Shown: positions 1 through 8,448, numbered from the stretch's first letter. The stretch: DNA of 64,000 nt from Oscillibacter sp. (GCA_017526785.1 JAFXQV010000018.1:1-64000); one strand, 5' to 3'. The notes: generated by a model not told the origin, from the sequence alone. Translations and numbers: made by a program.

Positions 1-135
1 CCTTTGTGGTTTGCGATACTGGCTTAGCTACTTCAGTAGTTCTGTTAGCTGACTTTCAGTCTGACAGAAGCTGGCTTTAGCCTGAGCGCGACTTTCAGTC
101 GCTTATAACTCCACCGGCTTTAGCCGGTGGTAGTT
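1..135 (+). mobile_element. Probable right end of an IS200/IS605-family element
   Basis: A run of five short hairpins with nearly identical TTTA/TTTC/TTCA loops is visible at 28-39, 51-61, 73-82, 88-102 and 111-130. The last is a perfect 8-bp stem (CCACCGGC/GCCGGTGG) followed by TAGTTTAATT. Serial hairpins of this type occur at the 3' ends of IS605-family tnpB elements, where they form the right end and the omega-RNA scaffold. Any tnpB would lie left of the window, so the element itself cannot be seen. The assignment rests on the recognisable hairpin style, not on a transposase. An unrelated structured RNA or intergenic repeat is possible. Confidence 0.5.
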
Positions 136-176
136 TAATTGTGCGCGGCGCTTGAAACCGTATCAAAAATGAAAAT

Positions 177-207
177 CTCCCCCGGAAATCCGGGGGAGCG
201 CGTTTTT
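177..207. terminator. Bidirectional intrinsic terminator downstream of rplA
   Basis: Stem CTCCCCCGG/CCGGGGGAG at 177-198 is flanked by T-rich tracts on both strands (CGCGTTTTT on plus; GATTTTCATTTTT on minus). It ends the leftward ribosomal protein operon right after rplA, so rplJ-rplL are not in the same simple transcript here. Confidence 0.8.
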
Positions 208-213
208 ATGCTG

Positions 214-906
214 TCAGATAAGTTTCGCGGTGTTCATGCGGACGCCGGGACCCATCGTCGAGGCGGCCACGCAACTGCGGATATACTGACCCTTGGCGGC
301 GGCGGGTTTCGCCTTGACAATGGCGTTCATCAGGACGTTGTAGTTTTCGACCAGTTTTTCAGGGCCGAAGGAGACCTTGCCAATCGGGCAGTGGATGATG
401 TTGGTTTTGTCGAGGCGGTATTCAATCTTACCGGCCTTGACTTCCTGCACGGCCTTGGCGACATCGGGCGTCACGGTTCCGGCTTTCGGGGACGGCATTA
501 AGCCCTTGGGACCCAGCAGACGACCCAGACGGCCTACCACGCCCATCATATCCGGGCTGGCTACTACTACGTCGAAGTCAAACCAGTTTTCCTTCTGGAT
601 TTTCTCGACAAGGTCCATGTCGCCGACGTAATCGGCTCCGGCCTCGCGGGCGGCGTCGGCCTTGTCGGCCTTGGCGAAGACGAGTACGCGCACGGTCTTT
701 CCGGTGCCGTGGGGCAGCACGATAGCGCCGCGCACCTGCTGGTCGGCGTGGCGGGAGTCGACGCCGAGCTTTACGTGCAGTTCCACGGTCTCGTCGAACT
801 TGGCGGAAGCGGTCTTGCAGACCAGCGCGAAGCCGTCCTGCGCCTCATATTGTGCGGAGCGGTCAATCTGCTTGGCGCTCTCCTTATATTTCTTACCTCT
901 GAACAA
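214..906 (-). CDS. rplA: 50S ribosomal protein L1
   Basis: Full-length L1 (230 residues, the usual size), the stalk protein that binds 23S rRNA and autoregulates its own operon in many bacteria. The sequence opens with FRGKKYKES and carries the diagnostic [17 protein letters not shown] block. The start is a TTG at 906-904 with AGGAGG eight bases upstream; no ATG fits the family N-terminus. It is the last gene of rpmG-secE-nusG-rplK-rplA and is followed by a strong terminator. Confidence 0.98.
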   Translation of the reverse strand: MFRGKKYKESAKQIDRSAQYEAQDGFALVCKTASAKFDETVELHVKLGVDSRHADQQVRGAIVLPHGTGKTVRVLVFAKADKADAAREAGADYVGDMDLVEKIQKENWFDFDVVVASPDMMGVVGRLGRLLGPKGLMPSPKAGTVTPDVAKAVQEVKAGKIEYRLDKTNIIHCPIGKVSFGPEKLVENYNVLMNAIVKAKPAAAKGQYIRSCVAASTMGPGVRMNTAKLI

Positions 907-965
907 AGTGATTCCTCCTCATAGTGGTTCTGCGGAAAGAGTTCCTCCCACTGGTTCCGGCGCTG

Positions 966-1391
966 TCAGTCGCCGACCACGACGCCCATCGAGCGGCATG
1001 TCCCGGCAATCATGCTCATGGCGGCCTCAAGGCTGGCGGCGTTCAGGTCTTTCATCTTGATTTCGGCGATTTTCTGCACCGACGCCTTGGAAATCGTGGC
1101 GACCTTGGTCTTGTTCGGTACGCCCGAACCGGATTCGATATTGCATTCCTTCTTAATCAGCACGGCCGCCGGGGGCGTCTTGGTGATGAACGAGAAAGAG
1201 CGGTCGGCGTACACGGTGATAATGACCGGAATAATCATGCCCATGTCGGCCTTTGTGCGCTCGTTGAACTCCTTGGTAAACGCGGCGATATTGACGCCGT
1301 GCTGGCCGAGCGCGGGGCCGACGGGCGGCGCGGGTGTCGCCCGTCCGGCGGGAATCTGAAGTTTTACATAACCAGTGATTTTCTGTGCCAT
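966..1391 (-). CDS. rplK: 50S ribosomal protein L11
   Basis: L11 of normal length (141 residues), part of the GTPase-associated centre of the large subunit. The N-terminal [21 protein letters not shown] block with its conserved prolines is the classic linker and thiostrepton-region signature, and the C-terminal domain is complete. It lies between nusG and rplA on the same strand with short gaps, as expected for the conserved cluster. Confidence 0.98.
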   Translation of the reverse strand: MAQKITGYVKLQIPAGRATPAPPVGPALGQHGVNIAAFTKEFNERTKADMGMIIPVIITVYADRSFSFITKTPPAAVLIKKECNIESGSGVPNKTKVATISKASVQKIAEIKMKDLNAASLEAAMSMIAGTCRSMGVVVGD

Positions 1392-1455
1392 AACGCGGCA
1401 CCTCCTGTATCAATTGTGGTAAGGCGGGACGCCTTGGCGTCCCTCCCACGGCGGG

Positions 1456-1980
1456 TCAGGTCACGACTTCCACCTGGTCGAGTTCGAGGTCAACGGGGGT
1501 CTCGCGCCCGAACATCGACACCATGACGCTGACGCGGTTCTTGTCGGGTTCGACGACCTGCACCGTCCCCGTGAAACTCTGCAACGGCCCGTCCACGATG
1601 CGTACGGTATCGCCCACGCGATAGCGTACGACAATTTCGTGCTTCTCCATGCCCATTTTGAGAACCTCTTCCTCTGTCAGAGGAATGGGCGTGTTTCCGG
1701 AACCGGCAAAGCCTGTCACGCCGCGAATATTCCGCACCAAGTGCCAGACATCGTCGGACATGACCATCTTAATGAGCACATAACCGGGGAGAACTTTCCG
1801 TTCAACCTGCTTGGCCTCTCCGCTCTCGGTGATTTCCGTGACGGTCTCCATAGGAATTTCCATGCGGAAAATCTTGTCCTCCAAGTGGCGGCCGTTGACG
1901 AACTTCTCGATACTGGTCTTGACGGCGTTCTCGTAGCCGGAATAGGTATGGATGACATACCATTTCGCACCCTGTGACAT
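1456..1980 (-). CDS. nusG: Transcription termination/antitermination factor NusG
   Basis: A 174-residue NusG that binds RNA polymerase and modulates pausing and transcription-translation coupling. The NGN domain covers about residues 5-115 (WYVIHTYSGYENAVK and PGYVLIKM motifs). A KOW domain follows at about 120-155 (VGDTVRIVDGPLQSFTG). It starts with ATG behind GAGG and is ten bases from the secE stop. Confidence 0.98.
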   Translation of the reverse strand: MSQGAKWYVIHTYSGYENAVKTSIEKFVNGRHLEDKIFRMEIPMETVTEITESGEAKQVERKVLPGYVLIKMVMSDDVWHLVRNIRGVTGFAGSGNTPIPLTEEEVLKMGMEKHEIVVRYRVGDTVRIVDGPLQSFTGTVQVVEPDKNRVSVMVSMFGRETPVDLELDQVEVVT

Positions 1981-1989
1981 GGTATCGCC

Positions 1990-2205
1990 TCAGCCGCCGA
2001 ACACGGCAAGAATCATCTTGACCAGACTTGTCGCGGCGAAGTCGAAAATCCAGATACAAGCCCCGATGACCAGAGAACACAAAAGCACGGTAGCCGTATT
2101 TTTGGTGACGGTCTCGCGGTTCGGCCAGACGACCTTTTTGAGTTCGCCTTTCGTCTCGCGGAGCCACGAGACGCGGGCGGTTTTCTTCTTCTCCAAATCT
2201 GCCAT
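1990..2205 (-). CDS. secE: Preprotein translocase subunit SecE
   Basis: A short single-membrane-pass SecE (71 residues), part of the SecYEG channel in the cytoplasmic membrane. It has the family pattern: a charged amphipathic segment with GELKKVVWPNRE, then one hydrophobic helix at about residues 42-64. The Gram-positive short form is expected in Firmicutes. It lies between rpmG and nusG. Confidence 0.96.
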   Translation of the reverse strand: MADLEKKKTARVSWLRETKGELKKVVWPNRETVTKNTATVLLCSLVIGACIWIFDFAATSLVKMILAVFGG

Positions 2206-2225
2206 AGTGTGTCACTCGCCCTTTC

Positions 2226-2375
2226 TCACTTGGTTTCGCTGTGGGGCGTGTGCTTCTTGCAGAAGGGGCAGTATTTGCTCAGGGTGATTTTGTCCGGGGT
2301 GTTCTTCTTGTTCTTCATGGTGTTGTAGTTCCTCTGCTTGCACTCGTTGCATCTCAGCGTGACTTTTACTCGCAT
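2226..2375 (-). CDS. rpmG: 50S ribosomal protein L33, zinc-binding form
   Basis: A 49-residue L33 beginning [12 protein letters not shown]. Cys9/Cys12 and Cys36/Cys39 form two CxxC pairs, so this is the zinc-binding (C+) version. ATG at 2375 has AGGAGG about nine bases upstream. It is the first gene of the secE-nusG-rplKA operon. The tRNA-Trp gene often found between rpmG and secE in related genomes is absent. Confidence 0.97.
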   Translation of the reverse strand: MRVKVTLRCNECKQRNYNTMKNKKNTPDKITLSKYCPFCKKHTPHSETK

Positions 2376-2502
2376 AGCGGCGCACCTCCTTAGATGTCGG
2401 CACCCGTGGCGGGTGCCGCGGCCTCCCTGTTCGGAACGGATTCCCTCCCCGCGTCCCGGACGCGAACGCGCAAAAGAAAAGACCCTCTTACAGGTAGCGG
2501 AC

Positions 2503-2531
2503 AGTATATCACAGTTTGTTTGCGCGGTCAA
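2503..2531 (-). promoter_or_regulatory. Sigma-A promoter of the rpmG-rplA operon
   Basis: On the minus strand TTGACC, 17-bp spacer, TATACT. The predicted leader is about 120 nt and contains a perfect hairpin (2399-2417, GGCACCCG/CGGGTGCC) just before the rpmG ribosome-binding site. Confidence 0.85.
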
Positions 2532-2547
2532 CCGTTTTTTGAAAAAT

Positions 2548-3447
2548 TTATGCGATTTCGTAGGGTTCCAGCAGTCGGACATTCCCGTAGTAGTCCAGAA
2601 ACTCGCCGTCGACCAGATAGCGCACCTCGCGCACACTGTCCAGCGCGTGCAGGGAGCGGTCGAGCGACAACAGCGCCAGCGACACATTTACATTGTCGGG
2701 CAACGTCTCCAAGAGCGCCGACGACAGGTTTACAAAGCAAATGTCGTCCTCCTGCCACACCGAACGCACCCGGAAGCCCTCCGGGAACGCCCCGGACAGT
2801 TCGCGGTTTTCGGGGCCGTTCTCCACCGCCCGCGCCACGACCTCTACTTGTGTGTCGCCCTCGTACAGATTCAACGTCCGTTCCTCCGGCACCAGTTCCC
2901 CGGACGCATCCGGGAAGTACAGCGGAAGCGTCACTGTACCCACTACATCACCGTCCGGGAGTAACAGCACGTCCCGCGCCGTGAACGACTGCCTGTCGCG
3001 GTAATCCAGCGTCTGTCCGCCGACCGTGATACGCACCATCGAAATTTCGGGAATCTGCGTCAGCGTCAGCGTGACGGCGTAATCGGCGAGCGTCAGCCCG
3101 ATTCCCGACAGCGACGCGTAAGGCCGCGAAAAGTCCACGGTTGCGCGGCTTCCTTCCAGCGTGACGGCGTTGAGCGCGGTTCCGGCGGGGAGCGTGTTCC
3201 GGTAGGCGTCGCCGTCGACGCCGCGCAACAGCGCCGACAACAGTTCCCGCGCCGTGTCCTCCGGGGCGGCGTCGGGGTCGACAGGCACCGCCGACGGCAC
3301 CGCCTGTAACGCGCCACCCCCGGCGGCGTCGCGCAAGTCGCCGCGCAGAAAGTACAGCGAATAATACTCGGGCGTCCGCCCGGAACCCGGCCGCGCCCCG
3401 CAACCCGTCAGAAGCGCGAACACGCACAACCACGCCGCAACTCTCAT
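2548..3447 (-). CDS. GerMN-domain lipoprotein (GerM-like)
   Basis: A secreted lipoprotein of 299 residues. The start at 3447 gives a signal peptide ending in the lipobox LTGC at about residues 14-17. After it come two GerMN-type alpha/beta repeats (about 50-140 and 165-285; compare [19 protein letters not shown] with [20 protein letters not shown]). GerM of Bacillus acts in sporulation and germination, bridging the SpoIIIA-Q complex. The ATG overlaps the stop of the upstream DUF285 gene (ATGA), so translation is probably coupled. Coupling to a surface repeat protein is unusual for GerM, so a different envelope role is possible. Confidence 0.8.
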   Translation of the reverse strand: MRVAAWLCVFALLTGCGARPGSGRTPEYYSLYFLRGDLRDAAGGGALQAVPSAVPVDPDAAPEDTARELLSALLRGVDGDAYRNTLPAGTALNAVTLEGSRATVDFSRPYASLSGIGLTLADYAVTLTLTQIPEISMVRITVGGQTLDYRDRQSFTARDVLLLPDGDVVGTVTLPLYFPDASGELVPEERTLNLYEGDTQVEVVARAVENGPENRELSGAFPEGFRVRSVWQEDDICFVNLSSALLETLPDNVNVSLALLSLDRSLHALDSVREVRYLVDGEFLDYYGNVRLLEPYEIA

Positions 3448-5546
3448 AATCCGGCCTCGAACGCCGCGCACAGCGGGCGGCATACGCTGTCAAAGAGCAT
3501 GACCCGCGCCGTTTTCGCGTTCGCCGGGACGGCGCTTGTCACCGTGGCAATGTCGGCGGGTACGTCTTGCGTGTTCGCCGACACAAATTGCCCGTTCGCG
3601 GCGAAGTACGACACCGCCACGGTCACGGCGTCCGGCGTGTCCAGCGTTACGAACAGATTGCCGTTGTACGGTCTGACAGCGGTTATCGCGTACGCGCCGG
3701 ACGCGTTTTTGTCGGTAAAGTAGCCGGGCGCGGACGGCGCGTCAATCCGGGCATACGTTTTATCTGTATAATTGAAGTTATACTTTGTCCCATTCCCTCC
3801 GACCAGAGACGTACAGCCAGAAAACATGTTTTTACTGCCTTCGTACTCGTTAAGCTCACGTACAGATACGGTCGTGAACTTATTAGAAGCGTAGATTGTT
3901 TTCAAACTGAAACAACCTTGAAACATTCCGCTGATATCCGCGACATTAGAGGTGTCAAAATGAGATAAGTCCAACATTTTCAGACTGTCGCAGATATAAA
4001 ACATTATGCTCATATTTGTAACATGAAATGTATCAAAACTGGACACATCCAGCGCCGTTAATCCGCTACAGTTGTAAAACATAGCAGCCATATTCGTAAC
4101 TTTGGCGGTATCAAAATGGGACACATCCAGCACACTTAAGCGGCTACATTCATAAAACATATATGACATATCTGTAACATTGGCGGTATCAAACTGAGAT
4201 ACGTCCAGCGTTGATAAACTGGCACACCAGCAAAACATATTCCACATATTTGTAACTTTAGCAGTATCAAAATGGGACACATCCAGCATTTTCAGTTCGC
4301 TACAACCGTAAAACATGGCTTCCATATTTGTGACATTAGCGGTGTCAAAACGGGATACGTCCAGTGCCGCTAAGTTGTTGCAGTGCGCAAACATCCAAGA
4401 CATATCCGTGACTTTGGCGGTGTCAAAATAGAATACATCCAACGCCGTCAGATTACCGCATGACTGAAACATGGCATCCATATTCGTGGTATTTGTAGTA
4501 TCAAAATGAGATACATCCAATTTTGTTAATTCGCTACAGTCAGAAAACATAAAGGACATAGCTGTAACTTTAGCGGTATCGAAGCGGGCTACATCTAATG
4601 TTTTCACACTGCTACACAACTGAAACATAGCTGTCATATCCTTGACATTTCCGGTATTAAAATGAGACACGTCCAGCGTTGTCAGCTCACTACAGCCGGA
4701 AAACATATGAGACATATTCATAACGTTCGCGGTATCAAAATGAGACACGTCCAGCGCCGTCAAATTATCGCACTCTGAAAACATCGCATACATGTCCATG
4801 ACATTAGCGGTGTTGAAATGAGAAACATTGAGTGTTCTCAATCTACCGCACTTGTTAAACATAAATTGCATATTTGTGACTTTAGCGGTATCAAAATGGG
4901 ACAAATCCAGTATCGTCAACCTGCTACACTCGGAAAACATCGAATACATATCTGTAACGTTTGTGGTATTAAAATGGGACACATCCAATGTTGTTAAGCC
5001 AAGACAGCTATTAAACATAGCGGACATATCCGTGACATTCGCGGTATCGAAATGAGACATGTCCAGTGATGTCAATCCGCTACAGCCATAAAACATCCCA
5101 CTCATATCCGTAACGTTAGTCGTATTAAGGTAGGACATATCCAACTCTGTTAATCCGTTACAGTCGCAAAACATATAGCGCATATTTGTGACATGTGCGG
5201 TATCCAGATTTTTGATATTGTCTATGCGTTCCAGATTTTTACAGCCGTGGAACCAAAAAGCCGTTGAGGTCGGACTGACGTTGTTTTTGAAATTCACAAC
5301 ACGGATAGAGGAACGTTTGTCGTGCCACGGCGCGTAAGAATCCCATACGTAGGACGCGTTCAAATCGACCTTGTATGTGTTTGTGACCGTCTTGCCGGGT
5401 TCGGGGGTGTCGCCGTACTGGAAAACCAGCGTCCCGTCCTCGTAGAGAATCGCGTACACGTTATCCGCCGCCGCGTACGCGCCCACGGGGAGCAGTACCG
5501 CGAACACGAACAGCGCCGCCAGAATGCCAAGTACCTGTTTTTTCAT
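3444..5546 (-). CDS. Secreted BspA-like protein with DUF285 leucine-rich repeats
   Basis: A 700-residue exported protein. A signal peptide (MKKQVLGILAALFVFAVLL, then AYAA) is followed by about 18 copies of a 26-residue repeat with core LDVSHFDTANVTDMSxMFxxC (DUF285, BspA/LRR-like solenoid). The last 100 or so residues form a non-repeat tail. Such proteins are cell-surface or secreted and have been implicated in adhesion in other bacteria; no anchor is seen here. The repeat DNA is visibly more AT-rich than the flanks. It is the first gene of a two-gene unit with the GerMN lipoprotein. Confidence 0.9.
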   Translation of the reverse strand: MKKQVLGILAALFVFAVLLPVGAYAAADNVYAILYEDGTLVFQYGDTPEPGKTVTNTYKVDLNASYVWDSYAPWHDKRSSIRVVNFKNNVSPTSTAFWFHGCKNLERIDNIKNLDTAHVTNMRYMFCDCNGLTELDMSYLNTTNVTDMSGMFYGCSGLTSLDMSHFDTANVTDMSAMFNSCLGLTTLDVSHFNTTNVTDMYSMFSECSRLTILDLSHFDTAKVTNMQFMFNKCGRLRTLNVSHFNTANVMDMYAMFSECDNLTALDVSHFDTANVMNMSHMFSGCSELTTLDVSHFNTGNVKDMTAMFQLCSSVKTLDVARFDTAKVTAMSFMFSDCSELTKLDVSHFDTTNTTNMDAMFQSCGNLTALDVFYFDTAKVTDMSWMFAHCNNLAALDVSRFDTANVTNMEAMFYGCSELKMLDVSHFDTAKVTNMWNMFCWCASLSTLDVSQFDTANVTDMSYMFYECSRLSVLDVSHFDTAKVTNMAAMFYNCSGLTALDVSSFDTFHVTNMSIMFYICDSLKMLDLSHFDTSNVADISGMFQGCFSLKTIYASNKFTTVSVRELNEYEGSKNMFSGCTSLVGGNGTKYNFNYTDKTYARIDAPSAPGYFTDKNASGAYAITAVRPYNGNLFVTLDTPDAVTVAVSYFAANGQFVSANTQDVPADIATVTSAVPANAKTARVMLFDSVCRPLCAAFEAGL
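3920..5210 (-). repeat. 78-bp tandem repeats inside the DUF285 gene
   Basis: Near-regular 78-bp units encode the 26-residue repeat. Successive AAACAT (plus-strand) marks are spaced exactly 78 bp (for example 3921, 3999, 4077). About 17 regular units plus one diverged unit near 3820. Units differ mainly by substitutions, so the array is old enough to have diverged but keeps length exactly. Confidence 0.9.
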
Positions 5547-5574
5547 GTTGAGTTCCTCCTTTGAAATGTTTCTC

Positions 5575-5603
5575 TTGCGTTATCCCCTAAAACAGTCTAT
5601 AAT
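5575..5603 (+). promoter_or_regulatory. Sigma-A promoter of the BrnT module
   Basis: TTGCGT, 17-bp spacer, TATAAT on the plus strand, 36 bp upstream of the brnT start. Confidence 0.8.
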
Positions 5604-5639
5604 ACAGTCAGGAGCATACGAAAGAGAGGAGCGCTTGGA

Positions 5640-5924
5640 ATGCGTAAATGGAACGAGCTGGAATTTGAGTGGGACGAGGAAAAAGCCCGGAGCAATTATA
5701 TAAAACACGGCGTCCGGTTCGAGACCGCCGCCCATGTATTTGAGGACGAAAACCTGATTGAATACTACGATGAATACCACGGCGGTTCGGAAGAAAGATA
5801 TCAGGTAATCGGCAAAGTAAATCAAATCCTGTTCGTGGTGTACACGGAACGCAAGGAACGAATCAGACTTATTTCCGCACGGAAAGCCACCAAAATGGAA
5901 AGGAGGCTCTATCATGACTGTTAG
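5640..5924 (+). CDS. brnT: BrnT-family toxin (DUF497)
   Basis: A 94-residue BrnT-like protein, a RelE-fold ribonuclease toxin family. Visible family features are FEWDEEKARSNYIKHGVRFETA at the N-terminus (the WDxxKxxxNxxKHGV signature), the YQVIGKVNQILFVVYTER strand and the C-terminal RLISARKATKMERRLY. It has its own consensus promoter and overlaps the downstream partner by 11 bp. Confidence 0.88.
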   Translation: MRKWNELEFEWDEEKARSNYIKHGVRFETAAHVFEDENLIEYYDEYHGGSEERYQVIGKVNQILFVVYTERKERIRLISARKATKMERRLYHDC

Positions 5925-6105
5925 ATACACTTTGAAGCGTGGTCAACCGCTTACACCCGCGCAGATTGCGGAGTTGGACGCCCTGAAAGACCGCCCGATT
6001 GTCTTTGACGAGGACTGCCCCGAAACCACAGAGGAACAGCTTCGACAGTTCAAGCGCGTCAACCCCCGCACGGACAGCGCCGAATCGGCGCGGAAATTCG
6101 GATAA
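5914..6105 (+). CDS. Probable antitoxin partner of BrnT
   Basis: A 63-residue acidic protein whose ATG lies inside the last codons of brnT. The motif LTPAQIAELDALKDRPIVFDEDCPE is typical of small proteins paired with DUF497 toxins in Firmicutes. It does not show the usual BrnA ribbon-helix-helix tail, so DNA binding is uncertain. The antitoxin role is inferred from position and coupling. A hairpin terminator follows. Confidence 0.72.
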   Translation: MTVRYTLKRGQPLTPAQIAELDALKDRPIVFDEDCPETTEEQLRQFKRVNPRTDSAESARKFG

Positions 6106-6115
6106 CCGCTACACG

Positions 6116-6145
6116 GGACGCCCTTTTCGGGCGTTCCGGCGTTTT
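6116..6145 (+). terminator. Intrinsic terminator after the BrnT module
   Basis: Stem GGACGCCC/GGGCGTTCC (one G-U) followed by GGCGTTTTA. It also separates the convergent kinase gene ending at 6144. Confidence 0.65.
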
Positions 6146-7598
6146 ACGGTACGGTGTCCAGTGCCGGCCAGCGGACTGTAAAGACCGCGCCGCCTAAAAA
6201 ACGGTTTTCCGCCGCGACTGTACCGCCCCGGCGCGTCACGGTGTCGCTGACTATCGACAGCCCAAGCCCCGTGCCGCCCGCCTCCCGTGACCGCGCCTTG
6301 TCCACCCGGTAGAAGCGCTGGAAAATGCGCGGCAAGTCCTCCTCCGGTATGCCGCTTCCGTTGTCCTCAACTTTCAGCACGACTTCGGCTCCCTCGCGGC
6401 GGAGTGTGACCTGCACCGTACCGCCGGGGGGCGTGTACTTCACGGCGTTGTCGATGAGGTTGTAGAACACCTGATAAATTTCGTCCTTCGTGCCGGACAC
6501 GGTACAGCTTTCCTCCGCGTGGTACGTCAATTCGATTCCCTTCTCCTGCGCGACAAGCGACATCATCCGTAATACCTGTTCGAGTACCGGAAGCATGTCC
6601 ACGGGTGCGGGGGCGTCCAGTATGCCGCTGTCCAGACGCGTAAGGCGCAATAAGTCCTCTGTGATACGCGTCAGCCGCTCGGCCTCCGCGCCGATATCCG
6701 ACACAAATTCCCGTGTCGTGTCCATGTCGATGTTGTCCGTCTGTAAGATGGAATCCGACAGTAACCGTATGGCGGCAAGGGGCGTCTTCAATTCGTGGGA
6801 CGCGTCGGAGACGAACCGCCGCCGCGCCGTCTCGGTTTTCTGTAGGCGGTCGGTCAGACTGTTGAACTCCTGCCCGATTTGGGCGATTTCGTCGCGCCCG
6901 AAAATCCGCGCCCGCTGACTGTACGCGCCCTCGCGTACTTCGCGTATTGCGGTCAGCAACGCGCCGATTTTCCGCGCCAGTACCGCCGACAGCAACAGAC
7001 TTGACACTAACACGCCGATTCCCGTTGCAATCGAAATCCGCATCAAGTTCGACTGCAAGCCTTCCAGTAACGCGGCCTGCGTGCGGTCGTACTCGTAGGC
7101 GTACACCGCGCCGATAATCTGATTCTGGTACAGCACCGGCGACGCGGCGCGGCTCCGGAACGCGCCATTTTTGTAGATACAACTGAACGCGTCATTTCCC
7201 GACAGCGCAAGTACCAGCTCCGTGTAAAAGACGTAATTGCCGACGGCCTCGCGGGTCTCGCGGGTGTCATAGAGGACGCGTCCGGCGGCGTTGGCAATCA
7301 GAACCCGGCTCTGTCCGCTCTCCTTGGCGGCGGGCATGACCGCCGACACGTTCTCCTCGTTCAGGTGGTCAAGCCCCGACAGCGACGAAACCAGTACCGA
7401 CACCGACGACATCATGGCGCTTTCCTTCGACCGGAATACCATGTTTTCCGACACGAAAAGCGGGTACGTGTTCAGCAGAATCAGAACCGCCGCCAATATC
7501 AGGACGTACGAGACCCCAAACTGTACCTGCAGACTGTCCCAGAAGCGCTTTTTGTCGCGCTTGCGGACGCGGCGGCTATGCCTTGAAATAGTAACCAA
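6144..7598 (-). CDS. Membrane sensor histidine kinase (HAMP-HisKA-HATPase)
   Basis: A 484-residue two-component sensor. TM1 is about residues 29-49, an extracellular PAS/Cache-like segment about 50-185, TM2 about 188-207, then HAMP (208-260). The HisKA H-box is SDASHELKTPLAAIR with His268, and a complete HATPase_c has N, G1 (DNGSGI) and G2 (GGTGLGLSIV) boxes. The frame contains no ATG; the first possible start is a TTG at 7598, immediately after a run of six G, overlapping the regulator gene by 23 bp. Translation therefore depends on coupling to the regulator. The PhoR/WalK-like architecture does not define the signal. Confidence 0.93.
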   Translation of the reverse strand: MVTISRHSRRVRKRDKKRFWDSLQVQFGVSYVLILAAVLILLNTYPLFVSENMVFRSKESAMMSSVSVLVSSLSGLDHLNEENVSAVMPAAKESGQSRVLIANAAGRVLYDTRETREAVGNYVFYTELVLALSGNDAFSCIYKNGAFRSRAASPVLYQNQIIGAVYAYEYDRTQAALLEGLQSNLMRISIATGIGVLVSSLLLSAVLARKIGALLTAIREVREGAYSQRARIFGRDEIAQIGQEFNSLTDRLQKTETARRRFVSDASHELKTPLAAIRLLSDSILQTDNIDMDTTREFVSDIGAEAERLTRITEDLLRLTRLDSGILDAPAPVDMLPVLEQVLRMMSLVAQEKGIELTYHAEESCTVSGTKDEIYQVFYNLIDNAVKYTPPGGTVQVTLRREGAEVVLKVEDNGSGIPEEDLPRIFQRFYRVDKARSREAGGTGLGLSIVSDTVTRRGGTVAAENRFLGGAVFTVRWPALDTVP

Positions 7599-8247
7599 CC
7601 CCCCACTTGGTCATGATGTGTTCGGGCGTCGCGGGATTCTCTTCCAGCTTCTCGCGCAGACGCCGGATGTGTACGTCAACGGTACGGTAATCGCCTGTGT
7701 AGCTGTAGCCCCAGACAATATTCATGAGGTTCTCGCGGCTGTAGACGCGGCGCGGATTGCGCATAAGTAACTCGATTAAGTCGTACTCCTTGGCCGTCAG
7801 GTCAATGGTACGCCCGTCGCGTACGGCGACGCGTTCCTCCGTGTTCAGGGACAGCTTCCCCGCCGTGAGTACGGCGCTTTCCTGTGACCTCCCGGCGCGG
7901 CGCAACAGCGCCCGGACACGCGCTTTGAGTTCCAGCAGGTTAAAGGGCTTGGTCAGGTAGTCGTCCGCGCCGCACTCGAAGCCCATGAGTTTGTCGCTGT
8001 CCTCGCTCTTGGCGGTCAGCATGATAATCGGCACGTTGGAGAACTCGCGGATTCTCATGCAGGCCTCACGCCCGTCGAGTTCCGGCATCATGACATCCAA
8101 GATTATCAGGTCATAGCCGACGTTCCGCGCCAGTTCGACCGCCGCCGCGCCGTCGTAGGCGGAATCCACGGCGTAGCCCTCGTTTTCCAAATTGAACTTG
8201 ATACCTTTTACTAACGTTCTCTCATCGTCGACGACCAGAATTTTCAT
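7576..8247 (-). CDS. OmpR/PhoB-family response regulator
   Basis: A 223-residue regulator starting MKILVVDDER at the ATG at 8247, behind GGAGG. The receiver domain has phospho-acceptor Asp51 (ILDVMMPE), followed by Thr and Lys switch residues (MLTAKS, TKPF). A winged-helix DNA-binding domain (Trans_reg_C) covers about 128-222 (RTVDVHIRRLREKLE). It precedes and overlaps its cognate kinase. It may be cotranscribed from the tRNA-Ser promoter, because no other promoter is obvious in the short gap. Confidence 0.95.
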   Translation of the reverse strand: MKILVVDDERTLVKGIKFNLENEGYAVDSAYDGAAAVELARNVGYDLIILDVMMPELDGREACMRIREFSNVPIIMLTAKSEDSDKLMGFECGADDYLTKPFNLLELKARVRALLRRAGRSQESAVLTAGKLSLNTEERVAVRDGRTIDLTAKEYDLIELLMRNPRRVYSRENLMNIVWGYSYTGDYRTVDVHIRRLREKLEENPATPEHIMTKWGVGYYFKA

Positions 8248-8275
8248 GGGCAAGACCTCCGGCGGAAACAAGTAC

Positions 8276-8304
8276 AGACGGCCAATCGGAATGACTGGCC
8301 GTCT
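8276..8304 (-). promoter_or_regulatory. Hairpin between tRNA-Ser and the response regulator
   Basis: A 9-bp stem AGACGGCCA/TGGCCGTCT with an 11-nt loop sits between the tRNA 3' end and the regulator ATG. It lacks a clear T-run (GTACTTGTTT on minus). It may be a weak terminator/attenuator or a processing signal that separates the tRNA from the mRNA. Confidence 0.5.
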
Positions 8305-8311
8305 GGGGATT

Positions 8312-8400
8312 TGGCGGAGCGGGTGGGATTCGAACCCACGAGGGATTGCTCCCTACCTGATTTCGAGTCAGGCCCGTTATGACCACTTCGATACCGCTCC
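8312..8400 (-). tRNA. tRNA-Ser(CGA)
   Basis: Class II tRNA on the minus strand. The acceptor is GGAGCGG/CCGCTCC with discriminator G and encoded CCA (8312-8314). The anticodon stem is CCTGA/TCAGG with loop CTCGAAA, giving anticodon CGA for UCG codons. A long variable arm (AGGGAGCAATCCCT) and the T-loop GGTTCGAATCC are present. It has its own consensus promoter 20 bp upstream. Confidence 0.96.
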
Positions 8401-8419
8401 ATACGGGTTGACGGGGGAC

Positions 8420-8448
8420 ATTATAGCACACCCCGAACCGGAATGCAA
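8420..8448 (-). promoter_or_regulatory. Sigma-A promoter of tRNA-Ser
   Basis: TTGCAT, 17-bp spacer, perfect TATAAT on the minus strand, about 20 bp upstream of the tRNA 5' end. Confidence 0.88.

Noticed and set aside
214..2375. A broken ribosomal operon because rplJ-rplL are missing
   Set aside because: All five genes are intact and end at a proper terminator; rplJL may simply lie further left, outside the window.
3920..5210. Regular repeats as a CRISPR array
   Set aside because: The period is 78 bp with no unique spacers, and the units are in frame and encode DUF285 repeats.
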